Source of the DNA: CAXMPK01 sp964195405
GTDB taxonomy: Bacteria; Actinomycetota; Acidimicrobiia; Spongiisociales; ZC4RG35
NCBI GenBank assembly: GCA_964195405.1
Contig: CAXMPK010000271.1
Location: 1 to 12,536 of the forward strand
Length of the DNA stretch: 12,536 nt
Reading direction: 5' to 3'
Below the pieces are notes generated by a model. It searched no databases. It saw only the letters and a list, made by a program, of their open reading frames with translations, and was not told the DNA's origin. A program made the position numbers and the translations under genes. Positions 1 to 7,638 of this stretch are shown piece after piece. Position 1 is the first letter of the stretch. The number at the start of each line of letters is the position of its first letter.

Positions 1-143
1 AAGAAATCGTCGTTAACTATTGCTACGAACCCGGCGATGATCCACCAGCCACCCAACAGGAACATCGTGATCCCAGCAAGCGCCGTCAAACTCACCGCTG
101 CACCGCTGACCTCGACGGTACCTCCGACTGGACGGTCACTCAT
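1..143 (-). CDS. DUF7144-type membrane protein, N-terminal part (cut by window edge)
   Basis: This is the first 47 residues of a small integral membrane protein; the rest lies outside the window. The start ATG (143-141) follows a strong AGGAG ribosome site on the minus strand, about 6 bases away. The protein begins MSDRPVGGTVEVSG and runs into a hydrophobic segment containing LLGGWWIIAGFVAI, then NDDFF. It aligns without gaps to the start of the complete protein at 7639-8067, sharing SxRPVS, GGWW and NDDFF, so the two are paralogues. The family (formerly hypothetical, four membrane segments, mostly actinobacterial) has no established function. Family assignment rests on the full-length paralogue and is fairly secure; the role is unknown. 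Confidence 0.8.
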   Translation of the reverse strand, partial: MSDRPVGGTVEVSGAAVSLTALAGITMFLLGGWWIIAGFVAIVNDDF

Positions 144-157
144 GCCTTCTCCTCTTC

Positions 158-173
158 TGCATGCGTTGCATGC
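158..173. repeat. TGCATGC direct repeat upstream of the DUF7144 start
   Basis: Two copies of TGCATGC (158-164 and 167-173) are separated by GT. Each contains the palindrome GCATGC. They sit 15-30 bases upstream of the minus-strand start at 143, a position where an operator or promoter element could lie. No regulator is known to bind this sequence, so a regulatory role is only a guess. Confidence 0.3.
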
Positions 174-311
174 TTGCTCCGCTTTCCTTATCAACCATCA
201 ACGCAACGAAAGGACCGCCCCTGACGTTTCCTCCCTCCGCTTGCGGCTTGGGGGCTGATCCTCGCCGTACCTGGAGACTTTGCCAGGGGCTCACTAACAC
301 GACGCCCACTT

Positions 312-566
312 TCACAGGAGCAGTAGAGCCAAAACCCCCAGAGCGATGGCCAGGATCACTGTGCCGATGATCCCAATGACTCTTGCGGCGTTTGCGCTCC
401 CTCTGTTAGTTGGGTCGCGTCGACCTTCGTCAATCGCTTTGACTTCTTTGCTCCCTACATACCAGGCGTACGGGGAAAGGACGCCACAGGTGAGAAGGCC
501 GATGATCCCCAACAAGACGGCCGATGTTGCTCGGCTTGCTTCCGGGTATTGCCGTGGTTCCGTCAC
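312..566 (-). CDS. Small DUF4190-like membrane protein
   Basis: An 84-residue protein with a short polar N-terminus, a hydrophobic segment (about residues 13-33, including LLGIIGLLTCGVLSPYAW), a polar loop with GSKEVKAIDEGRRDP, and a second hydrophobic segment (about 62-84, IIGTVILAIALGVLALLLL). The layout of helix, small loop with basic and acidic residues, then helix beginning with an ARVIGIIGT-like turn is that of DUF4190 proteins, which are small membrane proteins of unknown function common in actinobacteria. The GTG start at 566-564 is chosen because AGG lies about 9 bases upstream and translation from here begins exactly where family-like sequence begins; a longer frame upstream would overlap the preceding gene. 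It follows the SnoaL-like gene by 19 bases on the same strand, so the two are probably cotranscribed. Confidence 0.7.
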   Translation of the reverse strand: MTEPRQYPEASRATSAVLLGIIGLLTCGVLSPYAWYVGSKEVKAIDEGRRDPTNRGSANAARVIGIIGTVILAIALGVLALLLL

Positions 567-585
567 AGGATTACCTCGCCAATGA

Positions 586-1107
586 CTAAAGAACGGCTTC
601 AGTCTCGTCTGACGGAAGACCCATGGCCGATCGCAGATCTCGGAAGAAGCCTTCATCCGCAACGATTCGCCACTCGATCAGCTTGCCGGCGGTGATCGTG
701 AGGAAGGCGGCGGCTTCGGTTTCGAATGGCTCCTCTACTCCAGCCGAAGTGATTGTCCCGGTGAACACGAAACGAATCGCGACATTCTCCGTCTTGTCTT
801 TGCCCTTCTCCGACAGCTCGTCGTAGAGATCAACGCTGAGGTCTGGAGTCGTGGCCCTCCAGTATTCGATATTCTCATTGAACTGTTCCGGTCCCTGACC
901 ATCGGACGGATCGAATATCGGGTAACCATTGGCGTACCCCCGGAAGTCGGGGTCGACCATCTCATCGGTGGCGTCGATATTGCCAGTGATCAGGGCATCA
1001 AATAGGAAGCGGACCATGGGATGGTCACCGATCGCACCCTCATCATCATCCTTCTTGCTTCCGAAGAACTTCTTATATGTGAGTACAGCCAGCGTCGGGA
1101 TAACCAT
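586..1107 (-). CDS. SnoaL/NTF2-like domain protein (possible ester-cyclase-type fold)
   Basis: A 173-residue protein. After about 28 residues with a Lys/Asp-rich stretch, a region typical of SnoaL-like NTF2 folds follows: MVRFLFDALITGNIDATDEMVDPDFRGY split over residues 31-58, then a mid-region with EQFNENIEYWRATTPDLSV, and strands IRFVFTGTIT and EAAAFLTITAGKLIEWRIVAD. This pattern (short helices, then long strands alternating hydrophobic residues, with PDFRGY/WRxxxPDL motifs) matches polyketide-cyclase-like SnoaL proteins, whose members bind or isomerise small molecules; the substrate cannot be inferred. The start is supported by AGAAGGAG about 7 bases before the ATG. The N-terminus (VIPTLAVLTYKKFFG) is mildly hydrophobic but too short for a clear signal peptide. 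The gene is probably in one transcript with the DUF4190-like gene 19 bases downstream. Confidence 0.7.
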   Translation of the reverse strand: MVIPTLAVLTYKKFFGSKKDDDEGAIGDHPMVRFLFDALITGNIDATDEMVDPDFRGYANGYPIFDPSDGQGPEQFNENIEYWRATTPDLSVDLYDELSEKGKDKTENVAIRFVFTGTITSAGVEEPFETEAAAFLTITAGKLIEWRIVADEGFFRDLRSAMGLPSDETEAVL

Positions 1108-1345
1108 CGCTTCTCCTTCTAAGTGGCGGCCGGTGAGGGCGGTCCATCTTCAGTCTTGAGCCAAACGTCGCACGCCTGGTTGAAAGTAGCAAACTCTGCC
1201 TCGTGGAGACCTTCTCAAAGGAACAGGCGCAAGTGGGCCTGGAAGAGAGTTTTATCCCGGGTTGAGCCATCAGGCTCGAATGAGCGGCTAGATCACAGCT
1301 CCATAATGCCGGTCATGGGCGGGTGCTGCTGCAAGGCTTGACCGG

Positions 1346-1717
1346 GTGGAAGGCTTGACGATCGGAGATTTCGAGATAGCCCGGATGGTCTCGGAATGGA
1401 TCGAGATCCTCGCGGTGATGGTGATCGGGGTTGCGGTGGTGGCGTCGATGCTGAGTGGACTGATTGTTCGCTTTCGTTCCGACGGAACCGCAGCGTTCAA
1501 GACGTTCAAGCGTTACATAGCTCGGGGTTTGCTCATCGGACTAGATCTCCTGATCGCTGCAGACATCATCAAGACCGTCACACTCGAAGCGACGCTTGAG
1601 AATGTGGTGATTCTCGGGCTTCTGGTCTTGATCAGAACATTCCTGAGTTGGAGCTTGGAATTGGAGATCGACGGTCGCTGGCCGTGGCAGGCCCCAATCG
1701 GCTCGGCTGACGATTGA
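1346..1717 (+). CDS. DUF1622 family membrane protein
   Basis: A 123-residue integral membrane protein. Hydrophobic segments fall at about residues 19-42 (IEILAVMVIGVAVVASMLSG), 60-75 and 83-98. Between the first two is FKTFKRYIARGLLIGLDLL, followed by AADIIKTVTLEATLEN and VLIRTFLSWSLELEIDGRWPW. The ARGLLxGLDxLxAADIIKTV and RTFLSWSLELEIDGRWPW segments are the hallmark of DUF1622, a three-helix family of unknown function. Length is normal for the family. The start is GTG at 1346 with AAGG about 10 bases upstream; a TTG 9 bases further in is an alternative. The gene stands alone on the plus strand between two minus-strand genes. Confidence 0.8.
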   Translation: MEGLTIGDFEIARMVSEWIEILAVMVIGVAVVASMLSGLIVRFRSDGTAAFKTFKRYIARGLLIGLDLLIAADIIKTVTLEATLENVVILGLLVLIRTFLSWSLELEIDGRWPWQAPIGSADD

Positions 1718-1744
1718 AGTTCGGTCGGCTAGGGACACCGAACT
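1718..1744. terminator. Hairpin directly after the DUF1622 stop codon
   Basis: AGTTCGGT (1718-1725) and ACCGAACT (1737-1744) form a perfect 8-bp stem with an 11-base loop, starting on the base after the TGA stop. The neighbouring mscS-like gene converges on it from the other side. No T-tract follows, so it is either a weak terminator or an mRNA-end-protecting hairpin. Confidence 0.45.
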
Positions 1745-1875
1745 CGTCATGACTGCTGACAGCAAACGTAAAACGATTACTAAACCTGTGTGGTCGTCAC
1801 CATCCTTTGCATTGAATTCGAATAGTCGAAGAACGGGCTGGCTTCTCGGCTAGATCGCCTGTCCGAGCCCTCGAG

Positions 1876-2880
1876 TTAGGCGGCGGGTGCGGGTTGCTCA
1901 ATATCACCTTTCAGCCATATGTCGTAGCTTGGGTTAGGACTACCGAAGCCTGCCGTGTCAAGACCTTCCTGGAGGTAGAGGCGGAAATGACGCTGAAAAG
2001 ACCGCTTCTTCCCGGGATCGACCCACACCTGAACACGGACTACGACATCATGATCACCGAGTTGCTGGATGCCACGCACTTCGGGTGATCGATGCACCGT
2101 ATCCTTCCATTGGGGATCGGAGCATGCCCGTTCCGCTGCCTCCCCCAATACTTCCATGGCACTACGCATGTCAGAGCCGTAAGGAATGGAAATCTCAACA
2201 ACCGCCCGACTCGACTCTTGATACTCGTTGGCCACATAGTTGATCTCGCTGTTGGGCATATGCCAGAGGACCCCGTCGGGATCGCGAATCACTGTGGTTC
2301 TAAGGGTGACACGTTCTACGTAGCCGTTGACGATGCCCACATCGACACGGTCGCCGACACCGAACTGGTCCTCGGCAAGCATGAACACTCCACGCAGAAG
2401 GTCCTCCACTATCGACTGGGCGCCGAACCCGATGGCAATCGCGAGAACTCCCGCAGATGCAATCGCAGGCACCACAGCGATACCAAACATGGCCAAGATC
2501 ATGATGAAAGCAATTCCGAAAATCACCACCGAGGAAAGACTTCTCAACAGCGAGCCGATCGTGTCTGCCCGCTGCTCGGCCCGGTCTCGGCTGCGTTCTG
2601 ACACAACACGGGTGTCAGCGGTTGCTTCTCCGAGACGGTCCGCCAACCTGGCGATCCCCCGACGCGACAGTCGATTCAAAATCAAGGCAATGATCGTGAC
2701 AAGGATGATCTTCACCGGCGTGCCCAACACCCAAGAAATCGTCTCAGCGACTGCCTCGTTGCCGGTCCAGTCGGCCAGCAGGTTGCACAAAGGACCGAGA
2801 TCCGCACAAGCCTCTGTCGTTTCAACCACGATCTCAGTTGGCTCCTCGACTTCTTGCGCCAGTCTTATCAGCTTCGACAT
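1876..2880 (-). CDS. MscS-family small-conductance mechanosensitive channel
   Basis: A 334-residue membrane channel expected to open under membrane tension and release solutes during osmotic downshock. The N-terminal region (1-50) is acidic. Hydrophobic helices lie at about 52-70 (VKIILVTIIALILNRL) and 113-135 (LSSVVIFGIAFIMILAMFGI). The pore-lining helix follows at about 136-168, with small residues (ASAGVLAIAIGFGAQS) and the family signature GFGAQSIVEDLLRGVF. The beta domain starts with VGDRVDVG, then GYVERVTLRTTVIRD and the HMPNSEI motif (about 176-213). The C-terminal alpha/beta domain contains VVEISIPYGSD and VRVQVWVD. Length is slightly above E. coli MscS. The start is well supported by AGGAGG about 7 bases before the ATG. 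The gene appears to be a single transcription unit. Confidence 0.93.
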   Translation of the reverse strand: MSKLIRLAQEVEEPTEIVVETTEACADLGPLCNLLADWTGNEAVAETISWVLGTPVKIILVTIIALILNRLSRRGIARLADRLGEATADTRVVSERSRDRAEQRADTIGSLLRSLSSVVIFGIAFIMILAMFGIAVVPAIASAGVLAIAIGFGAQSIVEDLLRGVFMLAEDQFGVGDRVDVGIVNGYVERVTLRTTVIRDPDGVLWHMPNSEINYVANEYQESSRAVVEISIPYGSDMRSAMEVLGEAAERACSDPQWKDTVHRSPEVRGIQQLGDHDVVVRVQVWVDPGKKRSFQRHFRLYLQEGLDTAGFGSPNPSYDIWLKGDIEQPAPAA

Positions 2881-3309
2881 TGTCTGCCTCCTCGGGCTAT
2901 CGATTCATGCCAGTGACACAGTAGGAATCCAGCGAGGTGAGTCACCTGTAAGAGACTTCAGTCAATCGGCAACATGTGGGAGGAGGTTCAACAAGTGTCG
3001 TGAGGCCAAATCGAATCCGTCCCCATTTCAACCGTGATTTCTTACTGCTGGTGGTCGGTGCAGCGTGACACCGGCGTGGATCCTTTCGGGGTAGCGTATT
3101 TGGCCCACCATTTCTTGGCGGCGTCGAGACCACCGACTCCGAAGGCGATGGCTAGGCGAGGGTGGCCGATCCGGTGATGATCGTGACGATTACTCAACAT
3201 CATCAAGTGACCCTCGGAGGCCCACACAACTCGTTGTGAATCTTCCGCTCCTGCTACTCATGGTCAATCCGCACACCACACCCTCGGTTTCGGATCCAAC
3301 CCACCGGGT
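2881..3309. other. Gene-poor gap between mscS-like and ABC1-kinase genes
   Basis: About 430 bases without a convincing gene. The first part is presumably the mscS promoter region and contains a perfect palindrome, AGGTGA-G-TCACCT (2935-2947), 55 bases before the mscS start. A minus-strand frame at 3042-3227 would give 61 residues ending with a segment including GGLDAAKKWWAKYATPKG. It has only a GTG start, no ribosome site and no recognised family, so it may be a gene remnant. CACAA-CTCG-TTGTG (3225-3238) is a small inverted repeat. No RNA gene was recognised. Confidence 0.4.
2935..2947. promoter_or_regulatory. Palindrome upstream of mscS-like gene (possible operator)
   Basis: AGGTGA and TCACCT form a perfect 6-bp inverted repeat around one central G, about 55 bases upstream of the mscS-like start. 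Position and symmetry suit a small operator, but there is no known regulator match and no recognised promoter boxes beside it. Confidence 0.25.
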
Positions 3310-5529
3310 TTAGAGGCGGTCTAGCGGATCGCGACGGCGGGGAGGGCGGCTCAGGCGCCACAGCCGCCACGACAGGACGATGACGGCAATCATCCCAACC
3401 ACAGCGGAGATGGCGAAGATGCTGGCGGCGAGGTCGGTGACGGGTTCTAGTGCGCTGCCTTCGAGGCCACCGACCCCGGCCGCAACCGCCGAGCCAATTA
3501 CTAGACCGACCACGAGGATGCCGAGCGTGATCATCATTGCGATCCCGCGCAGGGCATGGACGTGTCGGTCGAGATCGCTGGTATCGAGTTCTACTTTGAG
3601 TCCGCCCTGTTTGAGGTTCGTCAACCACTTGAGCGCTCCGTCTGTGAGCGACGGTAGCTCTTCGATGGCCTCCCGGACTACATAGCTGGCTTGTCGCACG
3701 ACGACGTCCTTTACGACATCCGACGTGAGCGCGTCTGGGACTTGCTGTTTCAGGGCACCGAATGACCGGTACATGAACTCTGTGCCCGACCAGCTCGGAA
3801 CCAGGGCGCCGGTGATCGCCTCGGCCTGGGCCATTGCTTTCATGGCCAGTGTGAGGGCAGAGTCGAATCGGTAGCCAGCGTCGGTCAAGATGTCGAGTCC
3901 CAGCGGCAACACCTTGGAGACGACCTCGACCTTCTGTCCCGGGGGGGGATCGAGGTAGGGGGTCAGAGTGCGCTCGAAGTCCTGGTAGTACCGCTCGTCG
4001 TCGGTTTCCCGGTACGGCGTCGACAGCGACTTCAACGTCTGGGCGAGGCCGGTGACGTCGCCGTTGCGGACGGTGAGCAGCAGACTCCCCAGCTTGATCC
4101 GTTGCTGAAAGGTCAACTCGCCGACCATGCCGGTGTCGAGCATGACCACGTCGCCGTTGTCCAGATCGACGAACACGTTGCCGGGATGGGGGTCGCCGTG
4201 GAAGAAACCGTCGATCATCAGCATCTTCACCGCTCCCTGCACCACGCGGTTGGCCAGCTGCTCCCGGTCGAGCCCAGCCGCGTCGATGGCCGCCGCGTCG
4301 GTCGACTTGACGCCATTGATGAACTCGAGGGTGAGCACTCCCGAAGACGACAGCTCGTAAATCACGCCGGGGACTCGGATACCTTCGATGGGTTCCAGCA
4401 CCCTGCTGAGTCGGCGGGCGTTGTAGGCCTCGATCTTGTAATCCAGTTCCCGCAGGAGGGTGGTGCCAAACTCGAACACGATGCCTGCCAGGTCCATGTC
4501 CTCCGCCCAGCGGGCCCGTCGCTCCATGGCCTGGGACATGCGGACCAGGATGCGGACGTCGGACCGCAATTGGGCGTGAATGTCCGGGCGCTGGATCTTC
4601 ACAGCGACATCGCGGCCGTCATGCAAAGTGGCCCGATGCACCTGGGCGAGCGAAGCTGCGGCCAACGGCGTCGAATCGAAATGGGCGTACAGTTCCTCGG
4701 GTGGTGCCCCGAGCTCGGCGATAACTCGCTCGCGTGCCTGCTCGTAGGGGAAGAAGGGAACGTCGCTCTGGAGCCTCACGAGTTCCTCCTCCCATTCCAC
4801 CGGCAGGGTCTGGGCTCGGCTCGAGATGATCTGACCGATCTTGACATAGGTGGGACCGAGTTCCTCGAGCAAGAGTCGAAATCGAACTGGCGGCGGCACA
4901 CGGGTCAGCGGGACTTCCGGGCGCCACAGCCAGGTCTGGAGACGGCGTCGGAAGCGAGCGATCGGCCCGTCGCCGTCGAAGAACGCATCGATACCATGGA
5001 TCTGGAGGGTTTGTCGCACTCGGAGCAAACGGAGACGTTCCTCCGCCGTTGCGCTGAATCGCAGAAAGCCCACCGGTGTGGGCTCACGAACGAGTCCGGC
5101 TCCCTCAGGGACGACCGGCGGCGTTAGTCCGAGAAAACCTATCGAGGTAATTCGCAGCAGACCGAGCACAAAGCCGCCGACGAGAATCTGCCAGATGGAG
5201 TCGGCGTCGAGAGAACTCGAGAACAGCAACAGCAGGCCAAATATGACGATGTCGACAAGCACTACGACGAACCCGTAGGTCTGCACGATGAACGGCATCA
5301 GCAGCAGGTCAAGCGCCGGCCGGACGAACGCGTTGAGTAGCCCGTAAATGACCGAAAGGACGGCGATCGAGATGAGCGTCAGTTCGAAGCTGGTCCGGAC
5401 GCCGGGCATGAATCCGAGCACGATTCCGATGAGCACAGTGTCAATGACAAAACGAACGATTCCGACTCGCCAGTTGACCCGGCTTCGACGGCGTGGAGTT
5501 GACTCATTCGACGTCGGCGCTTCGGCCAT
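3310..5529 (-). CDS. ABC1/UbiB (AarF) atypical kinase with N-terminal holin-4-like membrane domain
   Basis: A 739-residue membrane-bound atypical kinase. The C-terminal two thirds is an ABC1/UbiB domain: KIGQ (230-233), the alanine-rich nucleotide loop AAASLAQVH (about 290-298), VAVK with Lys311, ELDY (361-364), the catalytic-loop motif HGDPHPGN (444-451, Asp446) and LDTG (464-467, metal-binding Asp465). All key residues are intact. Two membrane helices (about 660-688 and 700-722) close the protein, as in UbiB/ADCK proteins. Unusually, residues 20-140 form four hydrophobic helices with the NAFVRPALDLLLMPF pattern typical of the holin-4 superfamily (PF04020, actinobacterial 4-TMS type). Known ABC1 proteins support quinone or isoprenoid lipid metabolism; the substrate here is unknown. 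The start is ATG at 5529 with AAAGG about 10 bases upstream, a weak but acceptable site. It is divergent from the FMN protein gene. Confidence 0.92.
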   Translation of the reverse strand: MAEAPTSNESTPRRRSRVNWRVGIVRFVIDTVLIGIVLGFMPGVRTSFELTLISIAVLSVIYGLLNAFVRPALDLLLMPFIVQTYGFVVVLVDIVIFGLLLLFSSSLDADSIWQILVGGFVLGLLRITSIGFLGLTPPVVPEGAGLVREPTPVGFLRFSATAEERLRLLRVRQTLQIHGIDAFFDGDGPIARFRRRLQTWLWRPEVPLTRVPPPVRFRLLLEELGPTYVKIGQIISSRAQTLPVEWEEELVRLQSDVPFFPYEQARERVIAELGAPPEELYAHFDSTPLAAASLAQVHRATLHDGRDVAVKIQRPDIHAQLRSDVRILVRMSQAMERRARWAEDMDLAGIVFEFGTTLLRELDYKIEAYNARRLSRVLEPIEGIRVPGVIYELSSSGVLTLEFINGVKSTDAAAIDAAGLDREQLANRVVQGAVKMLMIDGFFHGDPHPGNVFVDLDNGDVVMLDTGMVGELTFQQRIKLGSLLLTVRNGDVTGLAQTLKSLSTPYRETDDERYYQDFERTLTPYLDPPPGQKVEVVSKVLPLGLDILTDAGYRFDSALTLAMKAMAQAEAITGALVPSWSGTEFMYRSFGALKQQVPDALTSDVVKDVVVRQASYVVREAIEELPSLTDGALKWLTNLKQGGLKVELDTSDLDRHVHALRGIAMMITLGILVVGLVIGSAVAAGVGGLEGSALEPVTDLAASIFAISAVVGMIAVIVLSWRLWRLSRPPRRRDPLDRL

Positions 5530-5741
5530 GAGGTGAAACCCTTTCTTGGTCGCAAACCGCGGAAGATAGCCGCTGTCGCTCGTGTCGCCTAAGCCTCCGA
5601 CTTTGGTACAAGAAAAGAGCGACCAGACACAACCTGGATTGTTGAAGTCGAATCAGGCTTCGCTCCAGCAACTACGCAGGCCATCCGATAGGGCCTCTTG
5701 GTGCCATCGTGCCGGAAAGGGGATCGATCACAGCCGCGCGC

Positions 5742-5756
5742 TAGGTTGGCGCGTCA
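5742..5756 (+). promoter_or_regulatory. Possible -10 box of a leaderless transcript for the FMN/Fe-S protein
   Basis: TAGGTT (5742-5747) fits the actinobacterial TANNNT -10 pattern and ends 8 bases before the ATG at 5756, where no ribosome site is present. That spacing would place transcription start at or near the A of the ATG. No convincing -35 box was seen, so this is only a candidate. Confidence 0.3.
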
Positions 5757-7339
5757 TGCGAGGTCCCCAATTCACCACTGTCGGTGTCATCGTCGTTTCG
5801 TTTGTCATCGCCCTGGTTCTTTCGATCTGGGTCAACAGAGATTTCGGTTGGCTGGCCGCCGTCATCGGCATCATGATCATGATCGGTGTCATCGACTTCT
5901 TCCAGGTACGGCACTCGGTGCGGCGCAACTACCCGCTGTTCGGCAGGCTCCGATGGATCGGTGAGCTGTTCCGTCCCGAGATTCAGCAGTACTTCGTGGA
6001 AGAAGACACCGAAGGGCGGCCCTTCGACCGCACCCATCGAAGCTTGATCTATCAGCGGGCCAAAGACGCCCACGCGGAGAAACCTTTCGGCACTCAACTC
6101 GACGTTTACGCCTCGGGATACGAGTGGTTCAGCCATTCGCTGGCGCCCAAATCGCAATACGAGGGCCAGTTCCGTGTGCGTCTCGACGGTCAGGGTGTCA
6201 ACAAGCCGTATGACATGTCACTCCTGAACGTCTCTGCGATGAGCTTCGGGTCGCTCAGCTCAAACGCGATCGTGGCCTTGAACCAAGGTGCCAGGAAGGG
6301 CGAATTTGCCCACGACACCGGTGAGGGCGGGCTCAGCGAGCACCACCGACACGGCGGGGGCCTGGTCTGGGAGATCGGGACCGGTTACTTCGGAGCCCGC
6401 ACACCCGATGGACAGTTCGACCTCGACCAGTTTGCCGAAACGGCGAGACTCGATCAGGTCAAGTGCATTTCGATCAAGCTCTCCCAGGGGGCAAAGCCGG
6501 GTCTTGGTGGGGTCATGCCGGCGGCCAAGGTCACGGCAGAGATCGCCGCCATTCGCGGCGTGCCAGAAGGCGTCAAATGCGTGTCACCGCCCTACCATTC
6601 CGCGTTCTCGACCCCGGTGGAACTGCTGGCGTTCGTCGACGACCTGCGCCGCATGTCCGGGGGCAAGCCCACCGGATTCAAACTGTGCATTGGGAGGCCG
6701 ACCGAGTTCCTGAGCATCTGCAAGGCGATGGTCGAGACCGGGATCCATCCCCAGTTCATCCTGGTGGACGGGGCCGAAGGGGGAACCGGCGCCGCGCCTC
6801 TCGAGTTCGAGGATCATGTCGGCATGCCGCTCACCGAGGGCCTCGCCATCGTCCACAATGCCCTAGTGGGCAGCGGGCTGCGTGACAAGGTCAAGATCGG
6901 CGTAGCCGGCAAGATCGATAGTGGCAGCGCCATCGCCGCCCGCATCGCCCAGGGCGCCGACTACACGAACTCGGCACGAGCGATGATGATGGCGCTGGGC
7001 TGCATCCAGGCGATGCGCTGCGAGACCAACACCTGTCCCGTCGGGGTCGCCACCCAGAAGCCTCGACGCGTGCGGGGCTTGGTCGTGCCGGACAAGGCGG
7101 AGCGGGTGTATCAGTTCCACCGCAACACCGTGGCCAGCTTCAACCAGCTCCTGGCCGCCATGGGGCTGGACGATCCCGCCCAGCTCGTTCCGTCGTTCCT
7201 GAACCGCCGCCTCGATTCCACCACCATTCGCAGCTATGACGAACTCCAGGAATGGCTGGAGCCAGGCGAGTTGCTCAGCGGCCCCCGGCGCTCATGGGCT
7301 GACGACTGGGCAAAAGCTTCCCCCGGTGCCTTCGTATGA
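5756..7339 (+). CDS. Membrane-anchored FMN-binding glutamate synthase-like protein
   Basis: A 527-residue protein of the FMN-binding glutamate synthase family: the GltS FMN barrel without the glutaminase and GXGXG domains. Residues 6-30 and 33-52 are membrane helices. The barrel follows, with PYDMSLLNVSAMSFGSLS, NQGARKGEFAHDTGEGGLS, IKLSQGAKPGLGG, the HSAFSTPVELL region, ILVDGAEGGTGAAPLEFEDH and the flavin-phosphate region GVAGKIDSGSAIAARIAQGAD. Three cysteines for a 3Fe-4S cluster are present in the family spacing: Cys416, Cys422 and Cys427 (MRCETNTCPVG). Without an amidotransferase it cannot take glutamine-derived ammonia by the usual channel; related short proteins act with separate partners or on other amines, so the reaction here is open. 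The ATG at 5756 was chosen because homology-like sequence and the first helix begin there; a GTG frame upstream (5582) adds 58 low-complexity residues. Confidence 0.9.
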   Translation: MRGPQFTTVGVIVVSFVIALVLSIWVNRDFGWLAAVIGIMIMIGVIDFFQVRHSVRRNYPLFGRLRWIGELFRPEIQQYFVEEDTEGRPFDRTHRSLIYQRAKDAHAEKPFGTQLDVYASGYEWFSHSLAPKSQYEGQFRVRLDGQGVNKPYDMSLLNVSAMSFGSLSSNAIVALNQGARKGEFAHDTGEGGLSEHHRHGGGLVWEIGTGYFGARTPDGQFDLDQFAETARLDQVKCISIKLSQGAKPGLGGVMPAAKVTAEIAAIRGVPEGVKCVSPPYHSAFSTPVELLAFVDDLRRMSGGKPTGFKLCIGRPTEFLSICKAMVETGIHPQFILVDGAEGGTGAAPLEFEDHVGMPLTEGLAIVHNALVGSGLRDKVKIGVAGKIDSGSAIAARIAQGADYTNSARAMMMALGCIQAMRCETNTCPVGVATQKPRRVRGLVVPDKAERVYQFHRNTVASFNQLLAAMGLDDPAQLVPSFLNRRLDSTTIRSYDELQEWLEPGELLSGPRRSWADDWAKASPGAFV

Positions 7340-7344
7340 GTTAG

Positions 7345-7586
7345 CTCCTCACGGGAGCGCTTGGTTCTAACCACCAGCTCAGGAAAATGGTGGAGGAGAA
7401 ACTTGAGTTGTGGTGGTCACCAGGTCAGATATCGGATTGGCTGACCGAGCCATTCCCTTCAGAGGAGGAGATGCAGGTGTCCCACGAGACCATCTACCAG
7501 TGGTTGTTCATTCAGGGCAAAGGGTCATGACGTAAAGGTTGTGGCGTCGTTTACGGGCCTGGCGTACCACACGACGTCCCGAATAG
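7345..7586 (+). pseudogene. IS30-family transposase fragment
   Basis: An open stretch at 7345-7530 encodes an internal piece of an IS30-type transposase: VEEKLELWWSPGQISDWL, then EEEMQVSHETIYQWLFIQGKG, before a TGA. The WSPxQIxxWL and VSHETIYQxLFxQGKG motifs are diagnostic of the family's central region. After the stop, another frame (7536-7583) reads RLWRRLRAWRTTRRPE, which resembles the Arg-rich segment that follows in IS30 proteins, so a frameshift plus stop is likely. The N-terminal helix-turn-helix and the DDE catalytic part are absent, and no inverted repeats were identified. It begins only a few bases after the FMN protein stop. It is a relic of an old insertion and not mobile. Confidence 0.75.
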
Positions 7587-7638
7587 CCTTCCGACCGTCT
7601 TCGACGCCTTCTGGAGTTCTCGAGGTGTCAGAGCCGTT

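Noticed and set aside
270..287. CCTGG/CCAGG hairpin after the DUF4190-like gene
   Set aside because: Only 5 bp of stem, an 8-base loop and no T-tract; too weak to call a terminator.
1108..1270. Possible small gene just upstream of the SnoaL-like gene
   Set aside because: One minus-strand frame ends 15 bases before that start with protein-like sequence (EAEFATFNQACDVWLKTEDG), but it is closed by a stop after about 30 codons and has no start codon.
2092..3037. Plus-strand frames opposite the MscS gene
   Set aside because: They are antisense to the clear MscS coding sequence and have no ribosome site or family motif.
3042..3227. A 61-codon minus-strand frame with GGLDAAKKWWAKYATPKG
   Set aside because: It has a GTG start without a ribosome site, mixed composition and no recognised family; kept only as a possible remnant in the gap entry.
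4102..5127. A 341-codon plus-strand frame inside the ABC1 kinase gene
   Set aside because: It is antisense to intact kinase motifs (KIGQ, HGDPHPGN, LDTG); long antisense frames are common in high-GC genes.
5582..5755. Longer N-terminus of the FMN protein from a GTG at 5582
   Set aside because: The added 58 residues are Gln/Ser/Arg-rich with no family similarity, and the membrane helix and normal length begin from the ATG at 5756.
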